From Bordetella sp. BOR01 (GTDB lineage: Bacteria; Pseudomonadota; Gammaproteobacteria; Burkholderiales; Burkholderiaceae_B), in NCBI RefSeq assembly GCF_019218885.1, contig NZ_JAHUWT010000003.1, forward strand, positions 558,001-622,000: a stretch of 64,000 nucleotides of DNA, read 5' to 3'. Position numbers and translations under genes: made by a program. Under the pieces are notes generated by a model that saw only the letters and a list, made by a program, of their open reading frames with translations, ran no database searches and had not been told where the DNA came from. Of this stretch, positions 16,718-25,542 are shown piece after piece; within the stretch, counting starts at the first letter, position 1, and each line of letters begins with the position of its first letter.

Positions 16718-17662
16718 TCACGCCGCTGCATCTATCAGGTGGCGCAGGCTGTGCCGCGGCACGAAGCCCAGTCGTTCACGGGCCGGCCCCAGGTCGTACA
16801 GCGACGCATGGGGGTTGTCTCGGTAAAGCGCGGGGTCGCGCACCGGTACCTGGCGGCCCAGCAGGCGCTCGAGCCGCCCCACCGTGGGTTCGGGCGCCAG
16901 CGTGTCGGCCGCGGCCAGGTAAAAGGCCTCGAATGGCAGGGCCCCCGTGCCGGGCGACGCCATGCGCAAGGCCAGCCAGAAAGCATGCGCCAGGTCGCGC
17001 GGATCGATGTAATTGAACAGCGGACCGCCGCCCGCCGACGAAGGCCCGCCCGCCTGGCGCCCCACATATGCATCTGGGTCGCGGGCGCGGGCCCGGATCT
17101 CGCCCTCCATCTCGGGGTACGCCACGAATACGGTGCGCATGGCGATGACCTGGGTACCCCGCAGCGCGAATGCCCGGCCGATGTCTTCGCCCAGCACCTT
17201 GCTGATGGCATACGGGTCGGTGGCGCGCAGCGGATGCGCAAGATCCACAGGCAGGTAGTCGGGCGGCACCATGGCGCCTTCGCGCACGGTATAGCCCATG
17301 ACCGAATCGCTGGAACACAGCACCACGCGCCCCACGCCTGCTGCCTCGCACGCGCGGAATACGTTCCAGGCACCCAGCGTGTTGATGCGCAGGATGTCGT
17401 CCTCGTCGCCCGACCAGATATTGGGCCGCGCGGCAATATGCAGCACCGCGAAACAGCCCTGCACGGCGCGCGCCACGGCGGCCGGATCGGTAATGTCGCC
17501 GGTTTGCCACTCGATGTCCTCGGCCCCGGCACGCAGGTCCAGGCCGCGCACCTGCACATCTTGGCGCAGCAGCTCGCGCACCACATGGCGCCCCAGCAGG
17601 CCCGCCGCGCCGGTAACAAGCACGCGCGGCCGTTGCGGGTCGAAATGGGGAATCTGTTCCAT
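16718..17662 (-). CDS. NAD-dependent epimerase/dehydratase, second copy
   Basis: A 314-residue extended SDR with GAAGLLG, VRGLDLR, HIAARPN, the active segment LCSSDSVMGYT and YAISK. It is only moderately similar to the 15309-16259 protein and so is more likely a separate enzyme than a recent duplicate. GGAGGG lies ten bases before the ATG, and the previous gene stops four bases upstream. It acts with the cupin and the xylose-isomerase-like protein at the end of the importer operon. Confidence 0.88.
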   Translation of the reverse strand: MEQIPHFDPQRPRVLVTGAAGLLGRHVVRELLRQDVQVRGLDLRAGAEDIEWQTGDITDPAAVARAVQGCFAVLHIAARPNIWSGDEDDILRINTLGAWNVFRACEAAGVGRVVLCSSDSVMGYTVREGAMVPPDYLPVDLAHPLRATDPYAISKVLGEDIGRAFALRGTQVIAMRTVFVAYPEMEGEIRARARDPDAYVGRQAGGPSSAGGGPLFNYIDPRDLAHAFWLALRMASPGTGALPFEAFYLAAADTLAPEPTVGRLERLLGRQVPVRDPALYRDNPHASLYDLGPARERLGFVPRHSLRHLIDAAA

Positions 17663-17665
17663 CGC

Positions 17666-18496
17666 CTAGCCCTCCCTGGGTGCAACAACGCCGGCGCCCG
17701 CCAGGGCGTCGTGGCTTTGCACGATCGATGCTTGCGCATCCTGGTCGATGATCTCAAGCAATATCGGCCCGGCGTACGCCTGGGCTCCCAGCGCCGCCGC
17801 CAACTGCCCGAATGGCACATCCCCCTTGCCTATGGGGTCGTGGCGCCAGGCAGTACGGGTGGTGTCCGAACAATGCAGCAAGGCAATGCGCCCCGCCAGG
17901 CTGCGCACGCCGTCGTGCAGTGCCTCGCCGATGAAATGCGCATTGGCGGCGTCGTAGCAGGCGCACAGCACATCGCCATTGCCCATTTCATCCAGGAAAT
18001 CGCCGATATCCCGCGCGGTGGGCAAGGCGGCGAAAGGCACGTTCTCGATGGCCAGCTTCACGCCATGTTCGCGGGCGTACGGAACCAGTGTCTGCACCGT
18101 ATCTTGCACCCAGGCCCTGGACAGCGCGCGCGCCGGCGCCAGCAACGGACTCAGGCGCCCCGGCACCGTCACCAGGCAAGAAGCGTGCAGCTCGGCGGCC
18201 AGCACGATCGCTTTCTTGAACATGCCCACCGAATACGCGCGCGTATCCGCGAACGGACTGGCCAGGTTGGTGTCCAGGCTGGGCAGATTCAGCGACGTGA
18301 ACGACAAGCCTTCGCCCCGCATCAGCGCAACGATCTCGCGCCGGGCCTGCGGCGAGGTGTCCAGGTCAAGGTGCGGCGGGTTGATGACGCCCTCGAACTG
18401 GCGGTAGCCCAATGCGGCAAGCCCGGCCAGGCACTCGCGGATCGGATGGCTCCAGATATAGCTGTAGGTATTGATCCCCGCCACGCGCGCGTTCAT
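17666..18496 (-). CDS. Xylose isomerase-like TIM-barrel protein (sugar phosphate isomerase/epimerase family)
   Basis: A 276-residue AP-endonuclease-2/xylose-isomerase-like TIM barrel. GINTYSYIW, the metal-ligand stretch KLAIENVPF (Glu), CYDAANAHF (Asp) and LLHCSDTTR (His) and a late LLEIIDQDA (Glu) fit the family that epimerises or isomerises sugars and keto acids. The ATG at 18496 overlaps the stop of the fused transporter gene as ATGA, so the two are coupled. The substrate is unknown, but its place next to an importer and two epimerases hints at a carbohydrate-like ligand. Confidence 0.85.
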   Translation of the reverse strand: MNARVAGINTYSYIWSHPIRECLAGLAALGYRQFEGVINPPHLDLDTSPQARREIVALMRGEGLSFTSLNLPSLDTNLASPFADTRAYSVGMFKKAIVLAAELHASCLVTVPGRLSPLLAPARALSRAWVQDTVQTLVPYAREHGVKLAIENVPFAALPTARDIGDFLDEMGNGDVLCACYDAANAHFIGEALHDGVRSLAGRIALLHCSDTTRTAWRHDPIGKGDVPFGQLAAALGAQAYAGPILLEIIDQDAQASIVQSHDALAGAGVVAPREG

Positions 18497-21030
18497 GCCG
18501 CCTCCTGTTGGCCGACACCCAGCAGCCGCTGCTGCAGCGCCACGTCGATGCTGAGCGCATGGGCCGGCCCCGCATAGGCGACCCGGCCGTTGACCAGCAC
18601 ATAAGCGCGCTCTGCCAGGGCCAGCGCCGACTCGGCGTGATGCTCGACAATAATCATGCTGACCTGGCGCGAGATGCGCTGCACGGCTTCGCGTATATCC
18701 TTGACGACCGCGGGCGCCAGGCCCTCGAAAGGTTCGTCCAGCAAGATCAGCCGCGTCGGCGCCATCAGGGCCCGCGCCACCGCCACCATCTGGCGCTCGC
18801 CGCCCGACAGGTTCTCGGCCCTTGATTTCGCCAATATGCGCAGCTTGGGGAACAGGCTGTAGATCTCTTCCTGGCTGGCTCCGCCGGCACGGGCGGCAAT
18901 GCGCAGGTTCTCGTGCACCGTCAGGTTCGGGAACAGGCGCCGTCCTTCCGGCACCACCGCGATGCCCTGGCGATTGATCTGGTCCGGACGGGCATGGGTG
19001 ATGTCCTGGCCGTCGAAACGGATGTTGCCCTGGCTGACCTTGACCACGCCCATGATCGTGCGCAGGGTCGTGGTCTTGCCCACGCCGTTGCGGCCCAGCA
19101 ATGCCACCACCTCGTTCGGCTGCACCACCAGGTCCAACCCATCGAGCACCGCGCCGCCGGCGTAGCCGGCTTTCACGCCCGACAATTCCAGCAAGGGCAT
19201 GGCGTGTCCGGCATCCGTGCGGCTGGCGCTGGCGACAGGCACCGCTGGTGCCGCGCCACGGGGCGCGCCGGCTTCTTCGGCGGGCTTGCCCATATACGCC
19301 GAAATCACGTCCGGATGCCGGGATACCTGGTCCGGCAGGCCGTCGGCGATCAAGCGGCCCTGGTGCAGTACGGTGATGCGGTCCGACAAGGCCAGCACCC
19401 GGTCGATATCGTGCTCGATCAGCAGCACGGCATGGGTTTGCGATAGCCGTACGATCAGCGCCGACACCACCTGGCGGTCGGCCTCGCCCAGGCCGGCCAG
19501 GGGCTCGTCCAGCAACAGCACGCGCGGGCTGCCCGCCAGCGACAAGGCAATCTCCAGCAGCCGCTTCTCGCCGTGCGACAGTTCCGAACACAGGTCGGCC
19601 GCCCGATCGGCCAGGCCCACGGCATCCAGCAATGACCAGACGCGGGCGTTCTCCGGCTGGTTATCGTAGGCGTCGCGCCAGAAGCCGCCCCACGGGCGAT
19701 GCGCCCCTTGCGTGGCCACGCGCACGTTCTCGAACGTGGTCAGATTGGGAAATACGCTCAGGATCTGAAACGACCGCGAAAGCCCCGCCCTGGCGCGCCG
19801 GTATGCCGGCAAGCGCGTGACATCGCGGCCATCGAGCGTGATGGTGCCGGCATCGGGCGCCATCAGGCCGGTCAGGATATTGAACAGCGTCGTCTTGCCC
19901 GCGCCATTGGGGCCGATCAGGCTGTGCAGCCGGCGGTCGTGTACATCCAGCGAGATATCCTCGGATGTCACGATAGAGCCGAAGCGCTTGGACAGGCCGC
20001 GCACCGACAAGATGGGCTGGCTGCCCTGCACGGTGCGTGCCGCGGCCGGCGCATAGGGTGCGATGCTTGCCGGCCGCGGCGGAATGCCATGCCGCACCAG
20101 CGTCCAGCGCTCGTCGCGCCGGATCCAGCGGCGCAGTATGCCGTGCATGCCTTCCGGCGACAGGATCGCGAACAGGATGATGATGGGCGCGAACATCAGC
20201 CACCAGTTCTCGGTGATGGCGCTGAGCCGGTCCTCGAGAATGATGAAGGTGGTGGCCCCCCACAGCGGGCCCAGGAAATGATGCACCCCGCCCAGCACCG
20301 CCATCAGCACCGGGTCGCCCGCATGCTGCCAGCTCAGGTTGTTGGCATAGGCGCCGCGCAGCAGCAAGGCCATCAACCCGCCTCCCACGCCCACCAGCAT
20401 GCCCGATATGCAGAAAGCAGCCAGCTTGATGGCCAGCGCATTGAACCCCAGGCTGGACACCCGTTGCTCGTTGTCGCGTATGGCCTGCAGCACGCGTCCG
20501 AACGGCGCGTGCACCAGCCGCCACAGCGCATAAACCGCGATCAGCACCACCGCGAGGGTGAAGAAATGAAAGGCCAGCGTGGAGCCGAACAGCGGGCGCG
20601 GCACGTCCTGTATGCCGTTCTCTCCGCCCGTCACCGAAGTCCAGCTATACGCGATTTCGAACGCAATCTGCGAACATGCCAGCGTCAACAACGAGAAGTA
20701 CAACCCGCGGCGGCGCAGGATCACCGCGCCCAGCGCCACCGCCAGCACCAAAGAAAACGCGGCGCTGAACGCCAGGGCAACGATCTCGTTCGACACCACG
20801 GCCTTCGAGAATATCGCCACGCCATAGCTGGCCACGCCAAAGAAGAACGACGCCCCGAACGGCACCAGGCCCAGATAGCCGATCAGGAAATTCACCCCGA
20901 TGCCGTACAAGGCGTAGATGGCGACCTGCGTAATGCGCGAGACCGGCATCCCCATGGCGAACGCGCCGGCAGTCAGCAGCAGCAGGAACGCCGCGATGAC
21001 CAGCACGGGATTGGATGCATGACCTTTCAT
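18493..21030 (-). CDS. Fused Liv-type ABC transporter: LivM permease + LivG ATPase + LivF ATPase
   Basis: One uninterrupted 845-residue frame joins three normally separate proteins. Residues 1-305 are a LivM permease (FLIGYLGLVPFGASFFFGVA, IRDNEQRVSSLGFN, LGGVHHFLGPLWG). Residues about 338-580 are LivG (Walker A GPNGAGKTT 373-381, LSHGEKR 484-490, LLLDEP 505-510). Residues about 611-845 are LivF (GRNGVGKTT 646-654, LSGGERQ 741-747, LILLDEP 761-767). The linkers (about 306-337 and 581-610) are Ala/Pro-rich. All ATPase motifs are intact. The ATG at 21030 overlaps the livH stop (ATGA). The internal ATG at 19200 (residue 611) has no good ribosome site, so a separate LivF is not evident. Confidence 0.93.
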   Translation of the reverse strand: MKGHASNPVLVIAAFLLLLTAGAFAMGMPVSRITQVAIYALYGIGVNFLIGYLGLVPFGASFFFGVASYGVAIFSKAVVSNEIVALAFSAAFSLVLAVALGAVILRRRGLYFSLLTLACSQIAFEIAYSWTSVTGGENGIQDVPRPLFGSTLAFHFFTLAVVLIAVYALWRLVHAPFGRVLQAIRDNEQRVSSLGFNALAIKLAAFCISGMLVGVGGGLMALLLRGAYANNLSWQHAGDPVLMAVLGGVHHFLGPLWGATTFIILEDRLSAITENWWLMFAPIIILFAILSPEGMHGILRRWIRRDERWTLVRHGIPPRPASIAPYAPAAARTVQGSQPILSVRGLSKRFGSIVTSEDISLDVHDRRLHSLIGPNGAGKTTLFNILTGLMAPDAGTITLDGRDVTRLPAYRRARAGLSRSFQILSVFPNLTTFENVRVATQGAHRPWGGFWRDAYDNQPENARVWSLLDAVGLADRAADLCSELSHGEKRLLEIALSLAGSPRVLLLDEPLAGLGEADRQVVSALIVRLSQTHAVLLIEHDIDRVLALSDRITVLHQGRLIADGLPDQVSRHPDVISAYMGKPAEEAGAPRGAAPAVPVASASRTDAGHAMPLLELSGVKAGYAGGAVLDGLDLVVQPNEVVALLGRNGVGKTTTLRTIMGVVKVSQGNIRFDGQDITHARPDQINRQGIAVVPEGRRLFPNLTVHENLRIAARAGGASQEEIYSLFPKLRILAKSRAENLSGGERQMVAVARALMAPTRLILLDEPFEGLAPAVVKDIREAVQRISRQVSMIIVEHHAESALALAERAYVLVNGRVAYAGPAHALSIDVALQQRLLGVGQQEAA

Positions 21031-21899
21031 TCGAATCGCTCCCAACGCTCACCCAGCAGGCCGCGCGGACGCAGCAGCAGGACAAGGAACATGAACGCAT
21101 ACATCGCCGCGCCCGCGGCATGCGGATAGAACTGGATCGTCAGCGAGGTAACGACCCCCACCAGCAGCCCCGCCACGGTGGCGCCCCGCAGTGAGCCCAG
21201 CCCGCCGATCGCCACGATGACGAAGGCCGGCATGATGGCGCTGGCCGACATCGACGGCGAGACGTTCCATAGCGGCGCGGCCAGTACGCCGGCAATGGCC
21301 GCCAGGCCGCAGCCCAGCCCGAACACGCCGGTCATGACGCGGGGCAGCGGTATGCCCAGCATCTCGACCATTTCGGGATCGCGGCTGCCCGCACGCAGAA
21401 TGCGTCCGTAGGGGGTGAACACCAGGAAGGCCCACAACGCCAACAGCGTCAGGACGGTTGCCCCCAGCATGGCCACCCGGTAGCTGGTCATGAGCAAGGG
21501 GCCCAGCTCGAAGACCCCCGTCAGGAAAGGCGGCGGGCTGAACGGCTTGCCGTCCGCCCCCCACACGAAGCGGATGATCGCCTCGATGAGCAGTGCCAGG
21601 GCAAAGGTCACGATCAGGCTCAGCAAAGGCTCTTTGCCATACAGGCGCCGGATCAGCACGACTTCCAGGCACATGCCCACCGCGGCGACCAGGATGGGCG
21701 CCAGCGGCACGGCCAGCCAGCCGAACCACTGGTACAGGGTCAGGCCGAAATAGGCGCCCAGGGCAAAGAAGGCACCGTGCGCGAAGTTGATCACTCCCAG
21801 CAGGCCGAAGGTGATCGATAGCCCGGCGGCGATCAACACATACAGGACGCCCAGTACGATACCGTTGGCCGCCTGGGACAGCACAATCTCATTGAACAC
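21027..21899 (-). CDS. livH: Liv-type ABC transporter permease LivH, second system
   Basis: A 290-residue LivH-class permease with about eight membrane segments, VLIAAGLSITFGLLGVINF-like N-terminal sequence, PEMVEMLGIPL in the coupling loop, and VIVAIGGLGSLRGA late. It starts with GTG at 21899, supported by GAGGG seven bases upstream. It is the partner of the fused LivMGF chain, with which it overlaps. The receptor gene precedes it by 31 bases. Confidence 0.92.
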   Translation of the reverse strand: MFNEIVLSQAANGIVLGVLYVLIAAGLSITFGLLGVINFAHGAFFALGAYFGLTLYQWFGWLAVPLAPILVAAVGMCLEVVLIRRLYGKEPLLSLIVTFALALLIEAIIRFVWGADGKPFSPPPFLTGVFELGPLLMTSYRVAMLGATVLTLLALWAFLVFTPYGRILRAGSRDPEMVEMLGIPLPRVMTGVFGLGCGLAAIAGVLAAPLWNVSPSMSASAIMPAFVIVAIGGLGSLRGATVAGLLVGVVTSLTIQFYPHAAGAAMYAFMFLVLLLRPRGLLGERWERFE

Positions 21900-21930
21900 G
21901 GCTCACCCTCTCAACGTGGAACGCGGCCCA

Positions 21931-23178
21931 TCACCGTGCCGGCATGTTGCAGCCGACCTCTTCCTTGGTGCCGAAATCGCGCAAGGTGTCTTCTTCGGCC
22001 TGGCTGGTGTGGCCGACGACATCGAAAAAGTCCCATTTGTCGGTGATGTCTTTCTTGATGCTCGCGATCACCGACGGCCGGATCAACTGGTGGTCCCAGG
22101 TGCGGTAATAGGCGGGAAACGCGCCCTTGTCGTCCTTCCATTGCTCCAGCGCGGCGGCCACTGCCGGGCCTTCGGTGGATTTGGCGGCATCGATCGCATC
22201 CAGTAGCGAGCGCATCGACAGCCATCCCGAGTACGCCTTGTCTGCCGGCGGACGGCCATACTTCTCGATGAACAGCTTGGTGAACGCTTTCTCGGCTTCG
22301 CTGTTGGCCGGGTCGTTGTAATACCAGGGCTTGACGTACGTGCCTGCGGATGACGCGGCGCCCACGTCCCAGAAGTCGGTATCGCTGACCGCGATCTCGT
22401 AGTACGGGATCTTGTCTTTCATGCCCATGGCGTTCCAGGCCTTCAGGAAATTCGACAGGTCCTGCCCCACCAGTCCGCCCACGACCGCATCCGGCCGGGC
22501 GGCCCGGATCTTCAGCACATATGAGCTGTAGTCGGCGGTATTCAGCGGCACTTCGTCCACGCCGGCTTCCTGGCCGCCGTTGCTTTTCAGCATGGTGCGG
22601 CCGGTGCGCAGGATATCCTGCCCAAAGGCATAGGCCGGCGTAATGAAGTACACCTTCTTGCCCTGCTTGTCGACGATGGGCATCAGGCCGGCCATCTGCA
22701 CGGGCACGGTGGCCTGGAAGCGAAAGGTGTACGGATTGCAGTTGGCCCCGGTCACTTCCCGGGCCGCGGCCCCGGCCACGACCAGTGGCGTCTTGCTGCG
22801 GGCGGCCACGCCCATCATCGCCAGGGCGGACGCGCTGCTGTTGGCGCCCACCACGCCGGCCACGCGATGCTCATCGACCAGCTTCTGGAAATTCTGCTGC
22901 GCAAGCTGCGCATTCGGCTCATCCAGGAACACCACATCGACATCGCGGCCCAGTACCTTGCCGTGCTGCTCGACGGCCAGCATCGCGCCGCGCGACAGGA
23001 ACTCGCCGATCGACGCGCTGGGCCCTTGCTTGGGAAAGACCATGCCTATCTTCACCGGCCCGCTGTCTTGCGCCCACGAGGCCATCGAGGCGCACATCAG
23101 CGCGGTGCACGCCCATAGCCTGCCCCGCGCGCCCGTCCGCCGTACCAGGCGGACCGCCATCGATTCGATTCTGTCCAT
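21931..23178 (-). CDS. Periplasmic substrate-binding protein of the second Liv-type transporter
   Basis: A 415-residue type I periplasmic binding protein of the LivK class. A signal peptide occupies about the first 37 residues (RLWACTALMCASMASWAQ), then VKIGMVFPKQGPSA, VVGANSSASALAMMGVAA, and PYTFRFQATVPVQMAGLMP follow. The ATG at 23178 has AAGGAG ten bases upstream, while the in-frame ATG at 23241 does not. Sequence differs clearly from the 3599-4780 receptor, so the two importers probably take different ligands. Confidence 0.92.
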   Translation of the reverse strand: MDRIESMAVRLVRRTGARGRLWACTALMCASMASWAQDSGPVKIGMVFPKQGPSASIGEFLSRGAMLAVEQHGKVLGRDVDVVFLDEPNAQLAQQNFQKLVDEHRVAGVVGANSSASALAMMGVAARSKTPLVVAGAAAREVTGANCNPYTFRFQATVPVQMAGLMPIVDKQGKKVYFITPAYAFGQDILRTGRTMLKSNGGQEAGVDEVPLNTADYSSYVLKIRAARPDAVVGGLVGQDLSNFLKAWNAMGMKDKIPYYEIAVSDTDFWDVGAASSAGTYVKPWYYNDPANSEAEKAFTKLFIEKYGRPPADKAYSGWLSMRSLLDAIDAAKSTEGPAVAAALEQWKDDKGAFPAYYRTWDHQLIRPSVIASIKKDITDKWDFFDVVGHTSQAEEDTLRDFGTKEEVGCNMPAR

Positions 23179-23237
23179 CGCTGTCTCCTTGTCCTTTATT
23201 GAAGATGTCGTCGCCCCGCAGGGGCCCGATACCCGCG

Positions 23238-24689
23238 TCACAATGCGGCCACCTGTTTTCCCGCCCTGCGCCCGGACACGAACGCCCAGGCCAGATGGTG
23301 GCCGTGTCCCTTCAGCAATAAGCCGCCCTGCCCTGTGGACCCCACCGCATACAAGCCCGGAATCGGCTGCCCGCCGCTGTCCAGGACACGGTGCGAGAGA
23401 TCCACCTTGAGCCCTCCTTCGCTATGCACGAACACCGACCGGACCGGCCCCAGGGCAACAAACGGTCCGCTGGCCGTCTGGTTGGCCATGGCTTGTTCCA
23501 GCAGCGTGCTGTCCATGCCCAGCTTGTCGGCCAGGGACCGCGGGCTATCGGCGCGGGCATGGATGTCTTTTCGGTTTCGCGCGTAATCCGGCAGATAGGC
23601 GTAGGCAACGCCCGGTGCCGTGGAAATGAAATCCGGCCAAGCCGAGAAGCGTTCGGCGATCTCGCGCCCGAACACGATCCAGCCGCGATTGCCGGGCTCG
23701 TCGGCCAGGGCGTAGGCCAATTGGCCGGGCGCCGCCGTCACCGCCTTGCCATGCTGGTTGACCAGTACGGCCCCGGCCTCGAACAAGGCCAGCGAAGGGG
23801 CCAGCGCCGTGGTCAGGAACTGCATCAGGAAGGGCCTCAGCAAGGCCTGGGGCATATGCTCCATCGACCATTGCATGAAGACGGCTAGCGCGCGCCAGGG
23901 CGGCAGGCGCCGCACCAGGGTTTCCCGGGCCGGAGGAATGAAGCGCAATTCCGGCCCCAGGGCCAGGTCGCCGTTCAGCACCACCGCGCCCAGCGCCTCG
24001 GCCATGCGCTGCCCGTCGCCGGTGGCGGTCATGTTGATCGCCTCGACCTTGGCCTCGCGCGGCCCCATGAAGCGCGCCTTCAGTTCCGGGCTGTTGGTGA
24101 AGTCGCCGGCGGCAAGAATGATGCCCTTGGTAGCGCCCACCGTATGCGGCTGGCCGTCCAGGTCGATGCGCACCGCCGTTACCCGGCCGTTTTCCACCAC
24201 CAGGTCGCGGACCTGCGCGTTGCACCGGATCACCACCCCTGCGCGCCGCGCGCGCCGCTCCAGGTGATAAATGAACGAGCGCGAGTTGGGCAGCACGTTG
24301 TGCATGCGCGGCTGGCGATGCGGCGGCTCGGGCATGGGGCCCATGAAGCGCACGCCGCTATCGAGCAGCCACTGGAATGCCGCCGGCACTTCATCGCACA
24401 GTATCTTGCGCAAGGCGTCGTTGTCGCGCGGCGCCAGTTCGCCCGCGAATCCGGGCATGTCTTCCCAATGATGCTGGGGCGTATCCACGATACCCTTGGC
24501 GCGCTGATGCGGCGTCTGCGTTGCGGACACCGACCCGATGGACCAGGCCGTGGACCCACCCAGCTTGGGATTTTTTTCCAGCAACAGCACCCGCGCGCCC
24601 GCTTCCCGGGCCTCGATCGCCGCGGCCAGGCCGGCGCCGCCGCCCCCCACCACGACCACATCGACCGTTTCGTTCATTGCCACGCTCAT
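23238..24689 (-). CDS. FAD-dependent oxidoreductase (FrdA/3-ketosteroid dehydrogenase-like)
   Basis: A 483-residue flavoprotein with the N-terminal dinucleotide fold VVVVGGGGAGLAAAIEAREAG (GGGGAG), LLEKNPKLGGSTAWS and a C-terminal GSTGQGGLLLKGHG, as in fumarate reductase flavoproteins and 3-ketosteroid Delta1-dehydrogenases. It should oxidise or reduce a carbon-carbon bond next to a carbonyl. The ATG at 24689 is preferred because AAAGGG is six bases upstream; ATG at 24695 would sit directly on that site. It follows an SDR gene by ten bases and precedes the receptor. No signal peptide is seen. Confidence 0.87.
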   Translation of the reverse strand: MSVAMNETVDVVVVGGGGAGLAAAIEAREAGARVLLLEKNPKLGGSTAWSIGSVSATQTPHQRAKGIVDTPQHHWEDMPGFAGELAPRDNDALRKILCDEVPAAFQWLLDSGVRFMGPMPEPPHRQPRMHNVLPNSRSFIYHLERRARRAGVVIRCNAQVRDLVVENGRVTAVRIDLDGQPHTVGATKGIILAAGDFTNSPELKARFMGPREAKVEAINMTATGDGQRMAEALGAVVLNGDLALGPELRFIPPARETLVRRLPPWRALAVFMQWSMEHMPQALLRPFLMQFLTTALAPSLALFEAGAVLVNQHGKAVTAAPGQLAYALADEPGNRGWIVFGREIAERFSAWPDFISTAPGVAYAYLPDYARNRKDIHARADSPRSLADKLGMDSTLLEQAMANQTASGPFVALGPVRSVFVHSEGGLKVDLSHRVLDSGGQPIPGLYAVGSTGQGGLLLKGHGHHLAWAFVSGRRAGKQVAAL

Positions 24690-24699
24690 TGCCATCCCT

Positions 24700-25542
24700 T
24701 TATGCGCCGCAGGACGGTGCTGCCGCCCAGGTAGAGTCATTGGCCAACTGCGGCCAACCGACAGGATCGGTGCCGTCCATCGCCGCCGCTTCATGCCAGC
24801 GTGTTGCCGTCACGCGGCGGCCATGCATCCCGCCCGATGCCGCGGACGCCAGCCAGCACACGGGCGGCGCCATCAGCGCCGGGGCGATCAGCGCCGCCCG
24901 ATAAGCCTGTTCTTCGCGTCTTGCCATGGGCGTGTCCACGGGCCCGCCCGGATTCAACACATTGACGGTGACGGGCGTGCCGCGCAGATCTTCGGCCAAT
25001 ACCGCCGAAGCCGACTCCAGCGCCGCCTTCGACATCGCATAGGGCAGGAACCCGGGGCGCAGCATGGCCGTCAGGCTGGTGCCAACGTTGATGATCCTGC
25101 CCCATCCCAGGTTGAACCACGGCAACAGGGCCAGGGCCAGGGCAATGGGTGCGTGCGCGTTCACGTCCAGAAAGCGCTGCAGCGTCTGCGCATCGATCTC
25201 GGCGAGCTGCACAGGCCGCTTGTAGTAGTCCGGCCGGATGCTGCCCATGCCGATGCCGGCGTTGTTCACCAGGCTGGTCAATCCCCCGAAATGCTGCTGG
25301 ACAGCCTGCACCACCGCCAGCCGTCCCGCCTGCGCCGTCAAGTCCGCCACCACCTGCACCAGGCTTGCCTGGCCGGCCTGCTGGCGCCCGGCAAACGTGG
25401 CGGGCCGGCGTACCACGGCAAGCACATGGTGTCCCTGGTCCAGCAGTGCGTGCACCAACTCACGGCCGATGCCCCCCGCCGCACCGGTGACCACGGTAAC
25501 GGGACGGCCGGCGCCGCCCGCTCGATCAGGCTGCCGGTCCAT
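24700..25542 (-). CDS. Short-chain dehydrogenase/reductase
   Basis: A 280-residue classical SDR: TGAAGGIGRE for the cofactor, NNAGIGMG, INVGTS and YAMSK for the active Ser, Tyr and Lys. The C-terminal 40 residues, ending WAAAPSCGA, are longer than usual. It overlaps the preceding OYE gene by 17 bases, so the two are translated together, and stops just before the flavoprotein gene. The three redox genes in a row suggest stepwise change of one ring or chain compound. Confidence 0.87.
   Translation of the reverse strand: MDRQPDRAGGAGRPVTVVTGAAGGIGRELVHALLDQGHHVLAVVRRPATFAGRQQAGQASLVQVVADLTAQAGRLAVVQAVQQHFGGLTSLVNNAGIGMGSIRPDYYKRPVQLAEIDAQTLQRFLDVNAHAPIALALALLPWFNLGWGRIINVGTSLTAMLRPGFLPYAMSKAALESASAVLAEDLRGTPVTVNVLNPGGPVDTPMARREEQAYRAALIAPALMAPPVCWLASAASGGMHGRRVTATRWHEAAAMDGTDPVGWPQLANDSTWAAAPSCGA

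Noticed and set aside
16739-18577. Plus-strand 612-codon frame opposite the epimerase and TIM-barrel genes
   Set aside because: Low-complexity translation and antisense position; the minus strand has two well-supported enzymes.
17666-19591. Single 641-codon minus-strand frame seeming to join a protein to the TIM-barrel gene
   Set aside because: Its first 365 codons are the fused transporter read in the wrong frame; the real protein starts at 18496 with an ATGA overlap.
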